Positions 1-8,349 are shown, counted from the first letter of the stretch. The stretch is 44,402 bases of DNA from UBA11889 sp002313255 (GCA_913045265.1 CAJWQX010000027.1:1-44402); one strand, 5' to 3'. Numbers and translations: made by a program. The notes: generated by a model not told the origin, from the sequence alone.

Positions 1-1093
1 CGCGTCGTTCGTCGAAACTCCCATTCATACGGGCAACTGTATAAAGCGATTCATTCATTGCCGCGATCTTTTTAACAAGGTCGTCCGCGATCGGGAATGG
101 CTGACGTTCAATGATCAGCCTTACTTGGCGTTGATGAATTTGTTCTCCCGAGACGGCAGGCCCCGCCATCAAAATGCCGCAGGCGAAAGGAGCGTCTCGC
201 CCCGCCAATATCGAGACCACGTTACCGCCTTCACTGTGCCCGACCACGCCGATTCGATTAACAACAACTTCTTTCCGACTCTGCAAATACGAAATAGCAG
301 CGCGGGCATCGTCTGCAAAATCTTCGGTAGTGGCCGTGGCGATGTTCCCCGTCGATTTAGCAAAGCCACGATCGTCGTATCGAAGCACGCCAACGCCATG
401 GCGTGTCAGATAATCGGCCAGCACCCAGAAGGGTTTGTGACCCATGATCGTCTCGTCCCTATCTTGGGCGCCGGATCCCGTAACCAAGACGACAACGGGG
501 AAATTGCCGGCTTGGGGCAACGTCAGCGTGCCCGCCAAGGTGACACCAGGAGCCCCTCCAGGAAAACGCACGTCTTCGATGACGTACGGAAACGGCGGTT
601 TTGGATTTTGCGCCCGATCTCGAATGGTGCCTCGATCGACTCGGCCAAGATCAAGTTCGAGCTCCACCGACTGAGACCACCGTCCCCGGATCAATGAGCC
701 GTCAGTACTCAAGGTTCCTACGTACCCGGCATCGATCGAATCAACGTTAAAGGACAGCTGTTCACCATCAAAAGAAGCAGTATCGGCGGCGATGCCATAG
801 GCATTCTGGTCGGGACTATCGAACGTCACCATAAGTCGGCTATCTTCGTCGTCGATGTGGACGACGATCCGAAGGTTCACTTGCGACAGCGTGCCTTCCC
901 AAACGCCGACAATCCGATCTGCAACAACAGAACCCACGGCGGTAACTCCCGTTGAATCGGTATCCGGTCCACAACCCGTCAGAAGAAAAAGTGCCAGGGC
1001 ACCACACCAGCTAATTCGCCTTGTTCGATCGCGCTCTCGTCGCGAACGTGCGCCAACAAGCAATCTAGCTAATTGTCTGACGCAAGCTTTCAT
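1..1093 (-). CDS. Lipoprotein alpha/beta hydrolase (partial, runs off left edge)
   Basis: The minus-strand frame is open from an ATG at 1093 to the window edge, giving 364 visible residues; the C-terminus is missing. A basic N-terminus leads into a hydrophobic stretch ending in the lipobox LLTGC, so this is probably a lipid-anchored periplasmic or outer-membrane protein. An accessory domain of about 150 residues follows. The hydrolase core then begins with GSGAQDRDE (about residues 205-214), RYDDRG, and the nucleophile elbow GHSEGG with Ser287. This pattern fits serine esterase/peptidase-like alpha/beta hydrolases; the substrate cannot be told. The start overlaps the end of the riboflavin synthase gene by 29 bp, so the two are probably co-transcribed. 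The catalytic Asp and His lie outside the window. Confidence 0.8.
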   Translation of the reverse strand, partial: MKACVRQLARLLVGARSRRERDRTRRISWCGALALFLLTGCGPDTDSTGVTAVGSVVADRIVGVWEGTLSQVNLRIVVHIDDEDSRLMVTFDSPDQNAYGIAADTASFDGEQLSFNVDSIDAGYVGTLSTDGSLIRGRWSQSVELELDLGRVDRGTIRDRAQNPKPPFPYVIEDVRFPGGAPGVTLAGTLTLPQAGNFPVVVLVTGSGAQDRDETIMGHKPFWVLADYLTRHGVGVLRYDDRGFAKSTGNIATATTEDFADDARAAISYLQSRKEVVVNRIGVVGHSEGGNVVSILAGRDAPFACGILMAGPAVSGEQIHQRQVRLIIERQPFPIADDLVKKIAAMNESLYTVARMNGSFDERR

Positions 1094-1694
1094 CTTGAAG
1101 GACTGCACGAACCGTATCGACAATCGCTTGAGTCTGGGAATCCACTTCGAGGTTGATCCGATCCCCTACTTCGACTCGGCTAAAGGTCGTCCTAGCCAGG
1201 GTCTCCGGTATTAAGCTGACCGCGATCGTCGCCGCCGAACGATCAACCTCAGCGATGGTTAGGCTGACCCCATTGAGAGCAACGAAACCCTTAAGCAGGA
1301 GATACGCCATCCACTCCCGCGGGACCGCCATGGTTACCAATCGGTGTCCGTCATCAGATTTTATATGCGTTACGACAGCCACGCCGGCCACATGCCCCGA
1401 AAGAATGTGGCCACCGACTTCATCACCAACTCGAAAAGAACGCTCAATATTGACGGTGGTTCCCGCAACAAGCTCCCCCAAATTCGACAGTTCGATAGTT
1501 TCCTTGATGAGATCGAAACCAACCAACGACCCATCGATTTCGGTCGCCGTGACACACGCGCCATTTAACGCAATGGACGCACCAAGTTCGAGACCCCTAG
1601 CAAGGTCATCGAGATCGACAGCAACACGTGCTATTCCGGCGTGAGTTTCGCAGGAAACGACAGGGCATACGCCTTGAACAATACCGGTAAACAC
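1065..1694 (-). CDS. ribE: Riboflavin synthase, alpha chain
   Basis: The 209-residue product matches riboflavin synthase, which dismutates two 6,7-dimethyl-8-ribityllumazines into riboflavin plus a pyrimidine by-product. The N-terminal MFTGIVQG is the family signature. Two tandem lumazine-binding repeats are visible: the first carries GACVTA and GGHILSGHV, the second carries LNGVSLTI and an NLEVD-type ending. Length is normal for the family (200-220). The start is GTG. It lies 56 bp downstream of the TPR gene of the TonB cluster, with no clear terminator between, so read-through is possible. No other riboflavin gene (ribD, ribBA, ribH) is near, so it is detached from the usual rib operon. Confidence 0.95.
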   Translation of the reverse strand: MFTGIVQGVCPVVSCETHAGIARVAVDLDDLARGLELGASIALNGACVTATEIDGSLVGFDLIKETIELSNLGELVAGTTVNIERSFRVGDEVGGHILSGHVAGVAVVTHIKSDDGHRLVTMAVPREWMAYLLLKGFVALNGVSLTIAEVDRSAATIAVSLIPETLARTTFSRVEVGDRINLEVDSQTQAIVDTVRAVLQDESLRQTIS

Positions 1695-1750
1695 ACCGTA
1701 CCCGTCTACTGATTGGGAATGATTAACCTACGGGGGTTAGGCGTAACAAA

Positions 1751-3118
1751 TCAACCCGTAAAATCAGCCTCGGCTTTCGCCAACAGGTCACGTCGAATTC
1801 GGTCTCGGTCGATGTAGGTGATCCACTGATTACAGATTCGTTCGACGGATTCATTCTTATCGACTCGCGCGTGCCTACGGGCCGTCACAAAAGTTTTTCG
1901 CGCCTGCGTCAATCGATCCCGATTAAACAAGCACATGCCCAAGACGATTTCCGTGTTGTACTCGCGGTCAACGCCTTTCTCGAGCGCATTATCGGCGGCA
2001 TCCGTACACTTTTTATACTGATCCTTTTCCAGATAAAGTTGCGACAACCTCGAGTAAATCTCACCGTCGTCGGACAACGTTCCTGCTTCTTCCAGAACAG
2101 GAATCGCATCGTCGACGTCTTGCGCAATCTGGTAAGCCTGACCCAGGCTCCGCAAATTCTTTGCCGTCGATTCAACCAACTCGTCGTCAAATCCTTCCTG
2201 GATCCACTTCGCAGCCCGGTAGGGAACTTCTTCTTGCATCAAGAGGCCACCGTAATTGAGAACGTCCCGTTCGCGATCGAGAAACCCGCCCGCGTGAGCG
2301 ACCTCCATCGCCAAGACTTGCTCGCGTTCATAGCCTTCTTGTCCGTACACCCCCGCCAATTGAACCCAGTAGTCGCGTTTCGGATAGTCGCGGACCAGCA
2401 CATGCAAAATGTCGAGCACGCGGTCCCAGTTGTCCTGTTCGAAATAGAGGAACCGAAGTAGCTGCCACCAGTTTTCCTTTATAGGCACCATATCGCGCGC
2501 TTCGGCCATAGCGATCGCAATCTCAATCTGCTCGGTCGCACCTGGGTAGTCCTTCATGGCGTAGTGGACCTGTCCCATGAAGTACCTGGGATTGGGACCC
2601 GGGTCATCACCAAAATCTGCTTTCTTCTGGAGCCAACGATCCATCATATCGAGGGATCGCTGATATTCTTCCTCAACAAAATAGAGCTGGGCGAGCGAAT
2701 ACATGGTTCCATGCTCAAGCCCTTCGGTGATGTCGTCCCAGTGCTCCAATACTTTCTCGTAATAGCGAATGGTTCCCGCGTTGTTCTCTTTCGAAAACAT
2801 GATGAACGCGAACATTGAATAGACCTGGCCCATTTCGTTGCCGTTATAGCGACGGCTACGCCGTTCCATTTCGACTAGGACTTCTAACGCGGCGTCGTAT
2901 TCTTTGAGATCCATCAGGTCCTGCGCCTGGGCAAGCCTCCGGAACGTCATTTCGGAAATGTTGGGAACACGACGCGCTTTTCTTCGTTTCCTTTCTTCGG
3001 CCGCAAACGCTACCGAGTCCAAGGCCGGGAACAATTCAACGCCCGTAACTTGACGTACGGCTTGCCCGCCGAATTCGAGCAGGAGAGCCGCGACGAGCAT
3101 GGTCGATAGTTTCTTCAC
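1751..3118 (-). CDS. TPR protein of the TonB2-type cluster
   Basis: A 455-residue protein with an N-terminal signal-like segment (MKKLSTMLVAALLL) and then a basic region. It continues as a helical-repeat protein with several tetratricopeptide-like units, for example around MDLKEYDAALEVL, YSLAQLYFVEEEYQRSL and YSRLSQLYLEKDQYKKC. It is probably periplasmic. A TPR gene after tonB is a usual member of gammaproteobacterial DUF3450-ExbB-ExbB-ExbD-TonB clusters such as the Vibrio TonB2 system, where it is thought to help TonB function. The GTG start lies 8 bp after the tonB stop, consistent with one operon. The biochemical role is not established; the assignment rests on repeats and context. Confidence 0.88.
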   Translation of the reverse strand: MKKLSTMLVAALLLEFGGQAVRQVTGVELFPALDSVAFAAEERKRRKARRVPNISEMTFRRLAQAQDLMDLKEYDAALEVLVEMERRSRRYNGNEMGQVYSMFAFIMFSKENNAGTIRYYEKVLEHWDDITEGLEHGTMYSLAQLYFVEEEYQRSLDMMDRWLQKKADFGDDPGPNPRYFMGQVHYAMKDYPGATEQIEIAIAMAEARDMVPIKENWWQLLRFLYFEQDNWDRVLDILHVLVRDYPKRDYWVQLAGVYGQEGYEREQVLAMEVAHAGGFLDRERDVLNYGGLLMQEEVPYRAAKWIQEGFDDELVESTAKNLRSLGQAYQIAQDVDDAIPVLEEAGTLSDDGEIYSRLSQLYLEKDQYKKCTDAADNALEKGVDREYNTEIVLGMCLFNRDRLTQARKTFVTARRHARVDKNESVERICNQWITYIDRDRIRRDLLAKAEADFTG

Positions 3119-3126
3119 AGTTTCCC

Positions 3127-3729
3127 CTACGCGTCCGTTAACTCAAACGTAATTCGATTCCGAACACCGCTGACCTCAATGGGCTCACCATTGACGACCT
3201 TCGGTTTGTATTTGAACTTGAGCGATGCATTCAATGCCGCACGATCGAAGATACCAGGCGGTTTCGAGTCAAGGACTTTGGGGTCGCGAACGGCACCTGT
3301 TTTGGTCACGGTGAACTCCAATAACACGTATCCCTCAATCCCCCGTGCTGCTGCGCGTCGTGGATACATTGGCGCAACCTTGACGATTGGCAAATATTCA
3401 CCGTCTGACGAAAATCCACCCGTTCCTTGAAGATCGATGTTCAGGTCCACCTGCACCACGCCTATTTCGACGCCTTGCGAGGTCGTCGCATCGAACGTCG
3501 GCTTCGGCATATTTGGCGGTGGCTCGTCGGGCGGCGGCGGCGGCTTGGGCTTACGTTGTTTAACAATAAGCTCTTCATCCTCTTGCAATCGAACAAAGTC
3601 GAGAATTTTTCCGCCTCTGGCCTCGTTCAATCCACTTTCATCCGTACTGATAACCGCCTGCATGATGAAAAGCAGGACGACGGTGACTATCGCGCCCACG
3701 AAAATGCTGGCAGAGTAACGTTTAAGCAC
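3127..3729 (-). CDS. tonB: TonB energy-transducing protein
   Basis: A 200-residue TonB. Residues about 8-28 form the inner-membrane anchor (SIFVGAIVTVVLLFIMQAV). A short proline-rich periplasmic linker (KPKPPPPPDEPPPNMPKP) follows, and then a C-terminal TonB domain with the typical YPRRAAARGIEGYVLLEFTV core and GVRNRITFEL end. It passes proton-motive energy from ExbB/ExbD to outer-membrane receptors for siderophores, vitamins or glycans. The compact size and short linker are like TonB2-type proteins rather than the longer E. coli TonB. GTG start; it sits between exbD (14 bp upstream) and the TPR gene (8 bp downstream). No receptor gene is present in the window, so the cargo is unknown. Confidence 0.95.
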   Translation of the reverse strand: MLKRYSASIFVGAIVTVVLLFIMQAVISTDESGLNEARGGKILDFVRLQEDEELIVKQRKPKPPPPPDEPPPNMPKPTFDATTSQGVEIGVVQVDLNIDLQGTGGFSSDGEYLPIVKVAPMYPRRAAARGIEGYVLLEFTVTKTGAVRDPKVLDSKPPGIFDRAALNASLKFKYKPKVVNGEPIEVSGVRNRITFELTDA

Positions 3730-3743
3730 AGCGGTACCCTCTA

Positions 3744-4151
3744 CTAATCCTCAGTTGAAATCGCAACTTCGGTGACGCCCGCACCACGGGCCGCATCAAG
3801 CACGCCCTTCAACCGTTCGTACTTGGACAAACGATCCGCCTGAATGACGATCCCACCTTTGGGATTTTCAGCATGCAGACGCTCGATATGCGCACGTACG
3901 GTCTCCGGATCGACCTTATTTTTATCGATCCAGATATCCCCATTCGGACCGATTGCCACCAGAACGCTCACAAGCGGCTTGGCTGAATCAGTTAAAGCGT
4001 CGGGTCGGAGCACGTCAATACCCGCTTGCTTAATGAACGTTGCGGTAACGATAAAGAAAATGAGCATGATGAAAACCACATCCAGCATCGGCGTCAGATT
4101 GATGTCTGAATCATCCGAGGGCCCTGTAAATCGATTCATCCGACGCGCCAT
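3744..4151 (-). CDS. exbD: ExbD/TolR-family proton-channel subunit
   Basis: A 135-residue ExbD. It has a short cytoplasmic N-terminus (MARRMNRF), one transmembrane helix that starts with the family's conserved membrane aspartate (INLTPMLDVVFIMLIFFIV), and a periplasmic domain with KGGIVIQADRLSKYERL. With ExbB it forms the inner-membrane proton channel that drives TonB. Its ATG overlaps the stop of exbB in a TGATG arrangement, indicating translational coupling that keeps subunit ratios balanced. Length is normal for the family. Confidence 0.96.
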   Translation of the reverse strand: MARRMNRFTGPSDDSDINLTPMLDVVFIMLIFFIVTATFIKQAGIDVLRPDALTDSAKPLVSVLVAIGPNGDIWIDKNKVDPETVRAHIERLHAENPKGGIVIQADRLSKYERLKGVLDAARGAGVTEVAISTED

Positions 4152-4681
4152 CAGCTAGCACTCCCAATGCCTTCCAAGGTCAAGTGGTTCGCCAGGAGTT
4201 CGGTTTCTTGATCAATCTTTCGACGAACAAACGTGGAACCCATGATGCCCGTCAAGGACGCGATCATTCCGCACATTGTCGGAATCGTTGCCTGCGATAC
4301 CCCCGCGGCCATCGATCGCGCGTTTCCACCTTGACTCGCCATTGCATCGAACACCGAAATCATGCCCGTCACCGTGCCGAGCAACCCGAGCAACGGACAT
4401 AGGGTTATGCAGGTGAGAATGAGCGGCAAACTGCCTCGTATCAGCTGCCGCGTTTCGGAAATAATCGACGTTCGAATTGCACGAGCAGACCAAGAGGTCC
4501 GTTCCGCGCGACCATTCCACTTCCCGACCACGCCATCGACAATCGCTTCGTGCTCAAAGAATAAATACCAAATGCGCTCGAACAACAATGTCCACATCAA
4601 AAACGTGGTCGCCGCGATGAAATAAACCACGTTCCCGCCGAGCTCGATGAACCCAACGATCGAGTAATAAATATCTGCCAC
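4151..4681 (-). CDS. exbB: ExbB/MotA/TolQ-family proton-channel subunit (short)
   Basis: A 176-residue ExbB2-type protein. The first membrane helix is near residues 12-32 (GGNVVYFIAATTFLMWTLLF). The MotA/TolQ/ExbB signature follows: LILTCITLCPLLGLLGTVTG and SQATIPTMCGMIASLTGI. It is shorter than E. coli ExbB (244), as usual for the second ExbB of TonB2-type clusters. GTG start, 6 bp after the stop of the longer ExbB-like gene. It works with ExbD and TonB in the inner membrane. Confidence 0.95.
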   Translation of the reverse strand: MADIYYSIVGFIELGGNVVYFIAATTFLMWTLLFERIWYLFFEHEAIVDGVVGKWNGRAERTSWSARAIRTSIISETRQLIRGSLPLILTCITLCPLLGLLGTVTGMISVFDAMASQGGNARSMAAGVSQATIPTMCGMIASLTGIMGSTFVRRKIDQETELLANHLTLEGIGSAS

Positions 4682-4687
4682 GCGCGA

Positions 4688-6151
4688 TCAGCCGAGCGAC
4701 TGCCCGGATTCCTCAGCGTGCTGGGCAATCAATCCTTGTGCTTGCTCTTCCAGTACATGCGTCACGGAACGACTGCGTTGCGCCAAGATTGCATGCAACA
4801 GTGTTGTCGGTATAGCGACACACAAACCCAACACCGTCGTCATCAACGCAATGGAAATACCACTCGCCATAATCTTCGGATCACCGGTGCCGAAGAGCGT
4901 GATGGCCTGGAACGTTTGAATCATCCCGATCACGGTGCCAAGCAGACCCATGAGAGGAGCGACCACGGAAATCACCTGGACAATGTTGATGAATTTAGTA
5001 ATTGATGGTGTTTCCTGCAGGATCGCTTCGCCAAGCTTGAGATCGAGCGTTTCGACATCTACCCCGCGATTGTCTTCGTGGACTTTCAGGACCCTTCCGA
5101 GCGGATTATCGTCGGTAGGTGAATCGGGATTGTCACGTTGTTGGGTGACCTTGCGTCCAACCAACGAAAGGTCGACGAGACGCCAGAGTGCGAGTAACAC
5201 ACCGACGATCCCAACCCAGATGATGATCGCACCCATGATGCCGCCTTGACCGTCTACAAAGCCTTTTCCAATCGATCCGACTTGTTCGCCCAAAGTCGCC
5301 TTCTCGACCTCCAGGCTTAACAACGCGCCCCTGGTCGGGTCGATGGCCAGAGGCACCATATCTCCGCGGTCGGCGCTAAAAAGGCCTTCGGCCGTGCTCT
5401 GAAACTCGCTTGAGGGTTGCCGCGCCAAATCGACGAGGGCACCGACATCAATGTCGTAATTCAAATACCCGTCTTCGCCAACGATATTAAAAGCGCCAAC
5501 ACGAACCACTTGTCGTTGTTCTTGAATACCATCAAGTCGGTTGACGGTGGCGGTGAAGCGGGAAATCTCCCCAGTCCGGTTCATCTCTTGTTGCAGTGCT
5601 TCCCACAATTCCTCCATCTCTTCAATGGAAGCCAACTGCGTCGCACTGCCCATCTTAGCGGCTAGTTCGCCCAGCGGCTTACCGCGACCTGGGTATTCGG
5701 CACTGACAATAGAGCCTTCGAACACACCACGCGTGTCGCCCGCAACTTGCTGCAGAACGCCAAACAGTTCGCGTAAGGAGCCGAGGCGTTTGTCGAGTTG
5801 CTCCGTCAGGTTACCAATACGAATCTCGTTCTCTTCAAATTGGGTTTCGAGTCGTTCACTGCGAAGCTCTTCTCGCCGCTTTTCAGCTTCGGCGTCGTCC
5901 AACATGTTCTGCTGATTTGCCCTCCTGGCCAGGAAGTCTCGCTCACGCTGTACGTGCTCGCGACTTTCAACGACGCGACGTTCCTCCACATTTTTTAGGA
6001 GGTCGCCCAGCGTGTCCGCAGGCACGACATCGAGCCCCACTTGTATTACAGCACTTTCCTCGCGCCCGGCTTCTTCCGACTGGACACCAGTCGCAACAAA
6101 TCCTGCTAGCACGATGAGCATACTGTGCTTCATTCTATTTCGTATGTTCAT
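4688..6151 (-). CDS. Long MotA/TolQ/ExbB-family protein (TtpC-like)
   Basis: A 487-residue fusion-type ExbB. An N-terminal signal sequence (MKHSMLIVLAGFVATGVQS) leads to a periplasmic coiled-coil region rich in Glu and Arg (about residues 45-125) and a further periplasmic domain. A membrane helix lies near 302-322 (MGAIIIWVGIVGVLLALW), and a C-terminal ExbB/TolQ channel domain carries APLMGLLGTVIGMI and ALMTTVLGLCVAIP. Vibrio TtpC, required for TonB2-dependent iron uptake, has this arrangement. It lies 2 bp after the DUF3450 gene and 6 bp before exbB, in one operon. The role is inferred from architecture and context. Confidence 0.92.
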   Translation of the reverse strand: MNIRNRMKHSMLIVLAGFVATGVQSEEAGREESAVIQVGLDVVPADTLGDLLKNVEERRVVESREHVQRERDFLARRANQQNMLDDAEAEKRREELRSERLETQFEENEIRIGNLTEQLDKRLGSLRELFGVLQQVAGDTRGVFEGSIVSAEYPGRGKPLGELAAKMGSATQLASIEEMEELWEALQQEMNRTGEISRFTATVNRLDGIQEQRQVVRVGAFNIVGEDGYLNYDIDVGALVDLARQPSSEFQSTAEGLFSADRGDMVPLAIDPTRGALLSLEVEKATLGEQVGSIGKGFVDGQGGIMGAIIIWVGIVGVLLALWRLVDLSLVGRKVTQQRDNPDSPTDDNPLGRVLKVHEDNRGVDVETLDLKLGEAILQETPSITKFINIVQVISVVAPLMGLLGTVIGMIQTFQAITLFGTGDPKIMASGISIALMTTVLGLCVAIPTTLLHAILAQRSRSVTHVLEEQAQGLIAQHAEESGQSLG

Positions 6152-6153
6152 GC

Positions 6154-6936
6154 TCAGGACTCCGGTGCAATAACGGGCACGGCAAACAAGCCGGCGGTCA
6201 GTTGTTTACGAGCCATCTTGATACCCCTGTTCACAGACGTTGCGTAATCCGACTCGTCGATCTCTTCGTATCGTTTTGCTCCTGGTTGGTTGTTCCACCA
6301 TCCGGTCATTTCCCGGTCTCCGGACTGCCAAACCAGTGCCACTCGCCCAACCTTTAGCAAGTCAACGATCATGTCTCGGCCATTTACATTGATGGAGTCA
6401 CTGTAGGCTTCCATCGTCCGGCCGTATTCGTTCTCAATTTGGTACGCGCCGAGCACCTGGCTGAATTTCTCGGATACCGCCACGTCAGCGCGATCCATAA
6501 TCGTCCGCAGACGCTCTACGCGCTCTCGACGCTCTTCAATACGGAAAGGAATATCCAATTCAACAAACTGATCAAGCCCCTCGATCATGCGCAGCATGAG
6601 AGGCATGACCTGTCGCTCAACTTCGGTGACTCTATCAATCGAGGCAGACAACTCCGCCATCTCGCGATCTTGGACTGCGATTTGTCGCTCGAGCTGTCGG
6701 TTGTATACCTGCAGGCCTTCAATTTCCTTTAAGACCACCTTGTAATCGGCGTAGAGCTCTCGCGTTTGTTCGGTGGTGGCATCGATTTTGACTTGGGATA
6801 CCTTTGCCTGCGCGTTTACCTGCTCTGCCACCTTGAAGATATCGTTGATAACGGTCGCGCCGGCGCTCGTCGAGAGCACGGCAAGTGACAGTGCAATCAG
6901 CGACGTCGACAACCTTGATACTTGGACGTTTTTCAT
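6154..6936 (-). CDS. DUF3450 periplasmic coiled-coil protein
   Basis: A 260-residue DUF3450 protein, first gene of the TonB-type operon. The start chosen is the ATG at 6936 because AGGAAG lies just upstream and the protein then begins with a clean signal peptide (MKNVQVSRLSTSLIALSLAV, cleaved near STSAGA). An in-frame start further upstream at 6975 would add 13 residues and spoil the signal peptide. Long heptad-rich helices follow (about residues 35-110), and then a compact domain with VALVWQSGDREMTGWWN. DUF3450 is the constant partner of TtpC-type ExbB proteins. Its molecular function is unknown; it probably supports the TonB channel in the periplasm. Confidence 0.9.
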   Translation of the reverse strand: MKNVQVSRLSTSLIALSLAVLSTSAGATVINDIFKVAEQVNAQAKVSQVKIDATTEQTRELYADYKVVLKEIEGLQVYNRQLERQIAVQDREMAELSASIDRVTEVERQVMPLMLRMIEGLDQFVELDIPFRIEERRERVERLRTIMDRADVAVSEKFSQVLGAYQIENEYGRTMEAYSDSINVNGRDMIVDLLKVGRVALVWQSGDREMTGWWNNQPGAKRYEEIDESDYATSVNRGIKMARKQLTAGLFAVPVIAPES

Positions 6937-7114
6937 TCGACTTCCTAAGGAAACAAAAAGTTCAACCTCGAACAATGCAACCTAACATAGAGTTCACAGT
7001 GCCCGATAAACATACGCCGTGTTCAGCGTTCCGCGAGAGACGATACAAAAAGCCGCCGCTTGTCGCCCGGCTCATATATCCAGGACCTACCGTACCCCCA
7101 TCCACGGAGCGGGA

Positions 7115-7143
7115 AAGATTAACAAAGAAGATAAGGATGTCAA
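7115..7143 (-). promoter_or_regulatory. Candidate sigma70 promoter for the TonB operon
   Basis: On the minus strand, a perfect -35 TTGACA (7138-7143) is followed after 17 bp by AATCTT (7115-7120), a weak -10 with three of six consensus bases. It would give a leader of about 170 nt before the DUF3450 gene. The position in the only sizeable gap (6937-7204) ahead of a six-gene operon supports it. I see no Fur-box-like sequence, so iron control is not indicated. The weak -10 keeps confidence low. Confidence 0.4.
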
Positions 7144-7170
7144 CACGGAAAAACCATAGATTTACTGTAT

Positions 7171-7183
7171 GTAACATTGTTAC
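7171..7183. repeat. Perfect inverted repeat GTAAC-ATT-GTTAC
   Basis: A 5-bp perfect dyad with a 3-bp spacer lies about 28 bp upstream of the candidate -35 of the TonB operon and just past the end of the small secreted-protein gene. Its size and position would suit an operator for a dimeric regulator. A short dyad in AT-rich DNA can also arise by chance, and no regulator gene is nearby. Confidence 0.3.
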
Positions 7184-7204
7184 TACGGTCCTTCTGCATA
7201 CGTC

Positions 7205-7501
7205 TCAACAAGGCAATGCGGACGTTCCGATACCCCGCATTTCGCGACGACGCTTAACACCATGGGTGACGCGCTTTGAATTCTTTTCGTACCGCGCGTC
7301 CTCGCGAGATCGATTGCGTGATTCGTCCCATTCGAGTTGGGTCCGGCAGATCCTCTGTTTTCGATGGCTTCCGGAAATAGGCAGATTCTTACAGATCACT
7401 CGATCCAGCTTCGTCGGAGCCTCGTCCTTTTCGCTATCGGCGCCCGCCACACCATACACATTCGCCAGGCAAACCAACGCGCCCAGCGTGTAGTAATTCA
7501 T
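7205..7501 (-). CDS. Small secreted Cys-containing protein of unknown function
   Basis: A 98-residue product with a probable signal peptide (MNYYTLGALVCLANVYGVAGA). The mature part has a core of the form CKNLPISGSHRKQRICRT followed by QLEWDESRNRSRED, that is, two cysteines about 15 residues apart and then a Trp/Arg-rich helix. I recognise this pattern from small uncharacterised exported proteins of gammaproteobacteria but know no function for them. The start ATG overlaps the TGA of the upstream dienelactone-hydrolase gene (ATGA), so translation is coupled; this is the main reason to believe the gene is real. The C-terminal tail is basic. Confidence 0.72.
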   Translation of the reverse strand: MNYYTLGALVCLANVYGVAGADSEKDEAPTKLDRVICKNLPISGSHRKQRICRTQLEWDESRNRSREDARYEKNSKRVTHGVKRRREMRGIGTSALPC

Positions 7502-8169
7502 CCCACATGTTCCTCGAAAAACGTCAGCGTGCGCTCGCGCGCTAGCTCCGCGGATACCGCATCATGGCTGGCTCGGTGGTCGCAGTTAAAGCCGTGATCG
7601 GCGGCGTAGACATGTACATCAACATCCGGCAGCGATGTCTTGATCTTCTCGACGTCGGTCATCGGAATGTGCGCATCGAGCTCCCCAAAATGCATGATGA
7701 CCGGACAACGGGCTTCTTGCTCCAATTCGCCCGCTATACCGCCACCGTAATAGGCAGATGCACAAGCAACACCCGACAAGCCGCATGCGGAAAGCCATGT
7801 CAAAAGGCCGCCGTAACAATACCCAACAACGCCAACCTTGCCGTACTTCCCGGCTTCTTCAATGGTCGCTTGCAAATCCTTCAGCGTGTTGTCGCGCTCA
7901 GTTCCCTGAAAAGCCAGCGCAACACCCCGACCCATGTCAGCTTCTTCATAACCCAGCTCGACGTCCCGTTCCGCACGATCAAATATTTGTGGTGCAATCG
8001 CCGCGTAACCCGCTTGCGCGAATCCGTCCGTAACTTCACGTATATGACCGTTGACCCCAAAAATTTCTTGAATCACGACCACCCCGCCACGCGGCGTGCC
8101 CTCCGGCAGGGCTTCGTATGCCCCAAACGTAAAGCCGTCCACGGCTCGTAGTTGCCTCTGCGTACCCAT
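7498..8169 (-). CDS. Dienelactone hydrolase family protein
   Basis: A 223-residue alpha/beta hydrolase of the dienelactone hydrolase (carboxymethylenebutenolidase) family. The nucleophile is a cysteine in GYCYGG (Cys118). The acid is likely the Asp of GELDAHIP and the base the His of ADHGFNCDHR, giving the family's Cys-Asp-His triad. Length and the N-terminal VVVIQEIFGVNGHIREV are typical. It is probably cytoplasmic, since there is no signal peptide. AGGAAG precedes the ATG. No other aromatic-degradation genes are near, so a beta-ketoadipate role is not supported; many such proteins have unknown physiological substrates. Confidence 0.93.
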   Translation of the reverse strand: MGTQRQLRAVDGFTFGAYEALPEGTPRGGVVVIQEIFGVNGHIREVTDGFAQAGYAAIAPQIFDRAERDVELGYEEADMGRGVALAFQGTERDNTLKDLQATIEEAGKYGKVGVVGYCYGGLLTWLSACGLSGVACASAYYGGGIAGELEQEARCPVIMHFGELDAHIPMTDVEKIKTSLPDVDVHVYAADHGFNCDHRASHDAVSAELARERTLTFFEEHVG

Positions 8170-8261
8170 AAGTTCTTCCTAGTCAAACTACGCGAGTCTA
8201 ACCCACAAAATGAACGACAACCCGACCGAACGAAAGACGTTCGCATCATAAATAGTTAACG

Positions 8262-8290
8262 ACGTCACATGTCTGTAACAAAGTCCCATC
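8262..8290 (+). promoter_or_regulatory. Candidate Pho box upstream of the phosphate porin
   Basis: Heptamers recur with the 11-bp period expected of PhoB sites: ACGTCAC at 8262, CTGTAAC at 8273 and a poor TCCCATC at 8284, separated by 4-bp spacers ATGT and AAAG. CTGTAAC matches the CTGTCAT consensus at five of seven bases, with C allowed at the last position. The site ends 60 bp before the porin ATG. A similar array sits upstream of the PiT operon at 13820-13848. The nearby phoB-phoR pair and the function of the downstream gene support the call. Confidence 0.55.
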
Positions 8291-8349
8291 AAAATAAGTT
8301 TTGTCGCACACTTGGCCGTGCCCGCGAGAATGGCCAAAGGTTATACGTG

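Noticed and set aside
125..697. A 190-codon plus-strand frame at the left edge
   Set aside because: The opposite strand carries a lipobox and complete hydrolase motifs in a longer open frame, so this is a shadow.
1695..1750. Possible FMN riboswitch or terminator before ribE
   Set aside because: The gap is only 56 bp, far too short for an FMN riboswitch. A 5-bp dyad TAACC/GGTTA is present but lacks a T-run.
6885..7493. A 202-codon plus-strand frame crossing the TonB-operon upstream region
   Set aside because: It overlaps the DUF3450 signal peptide and the small secreted-protein gene antisense, with no domain.
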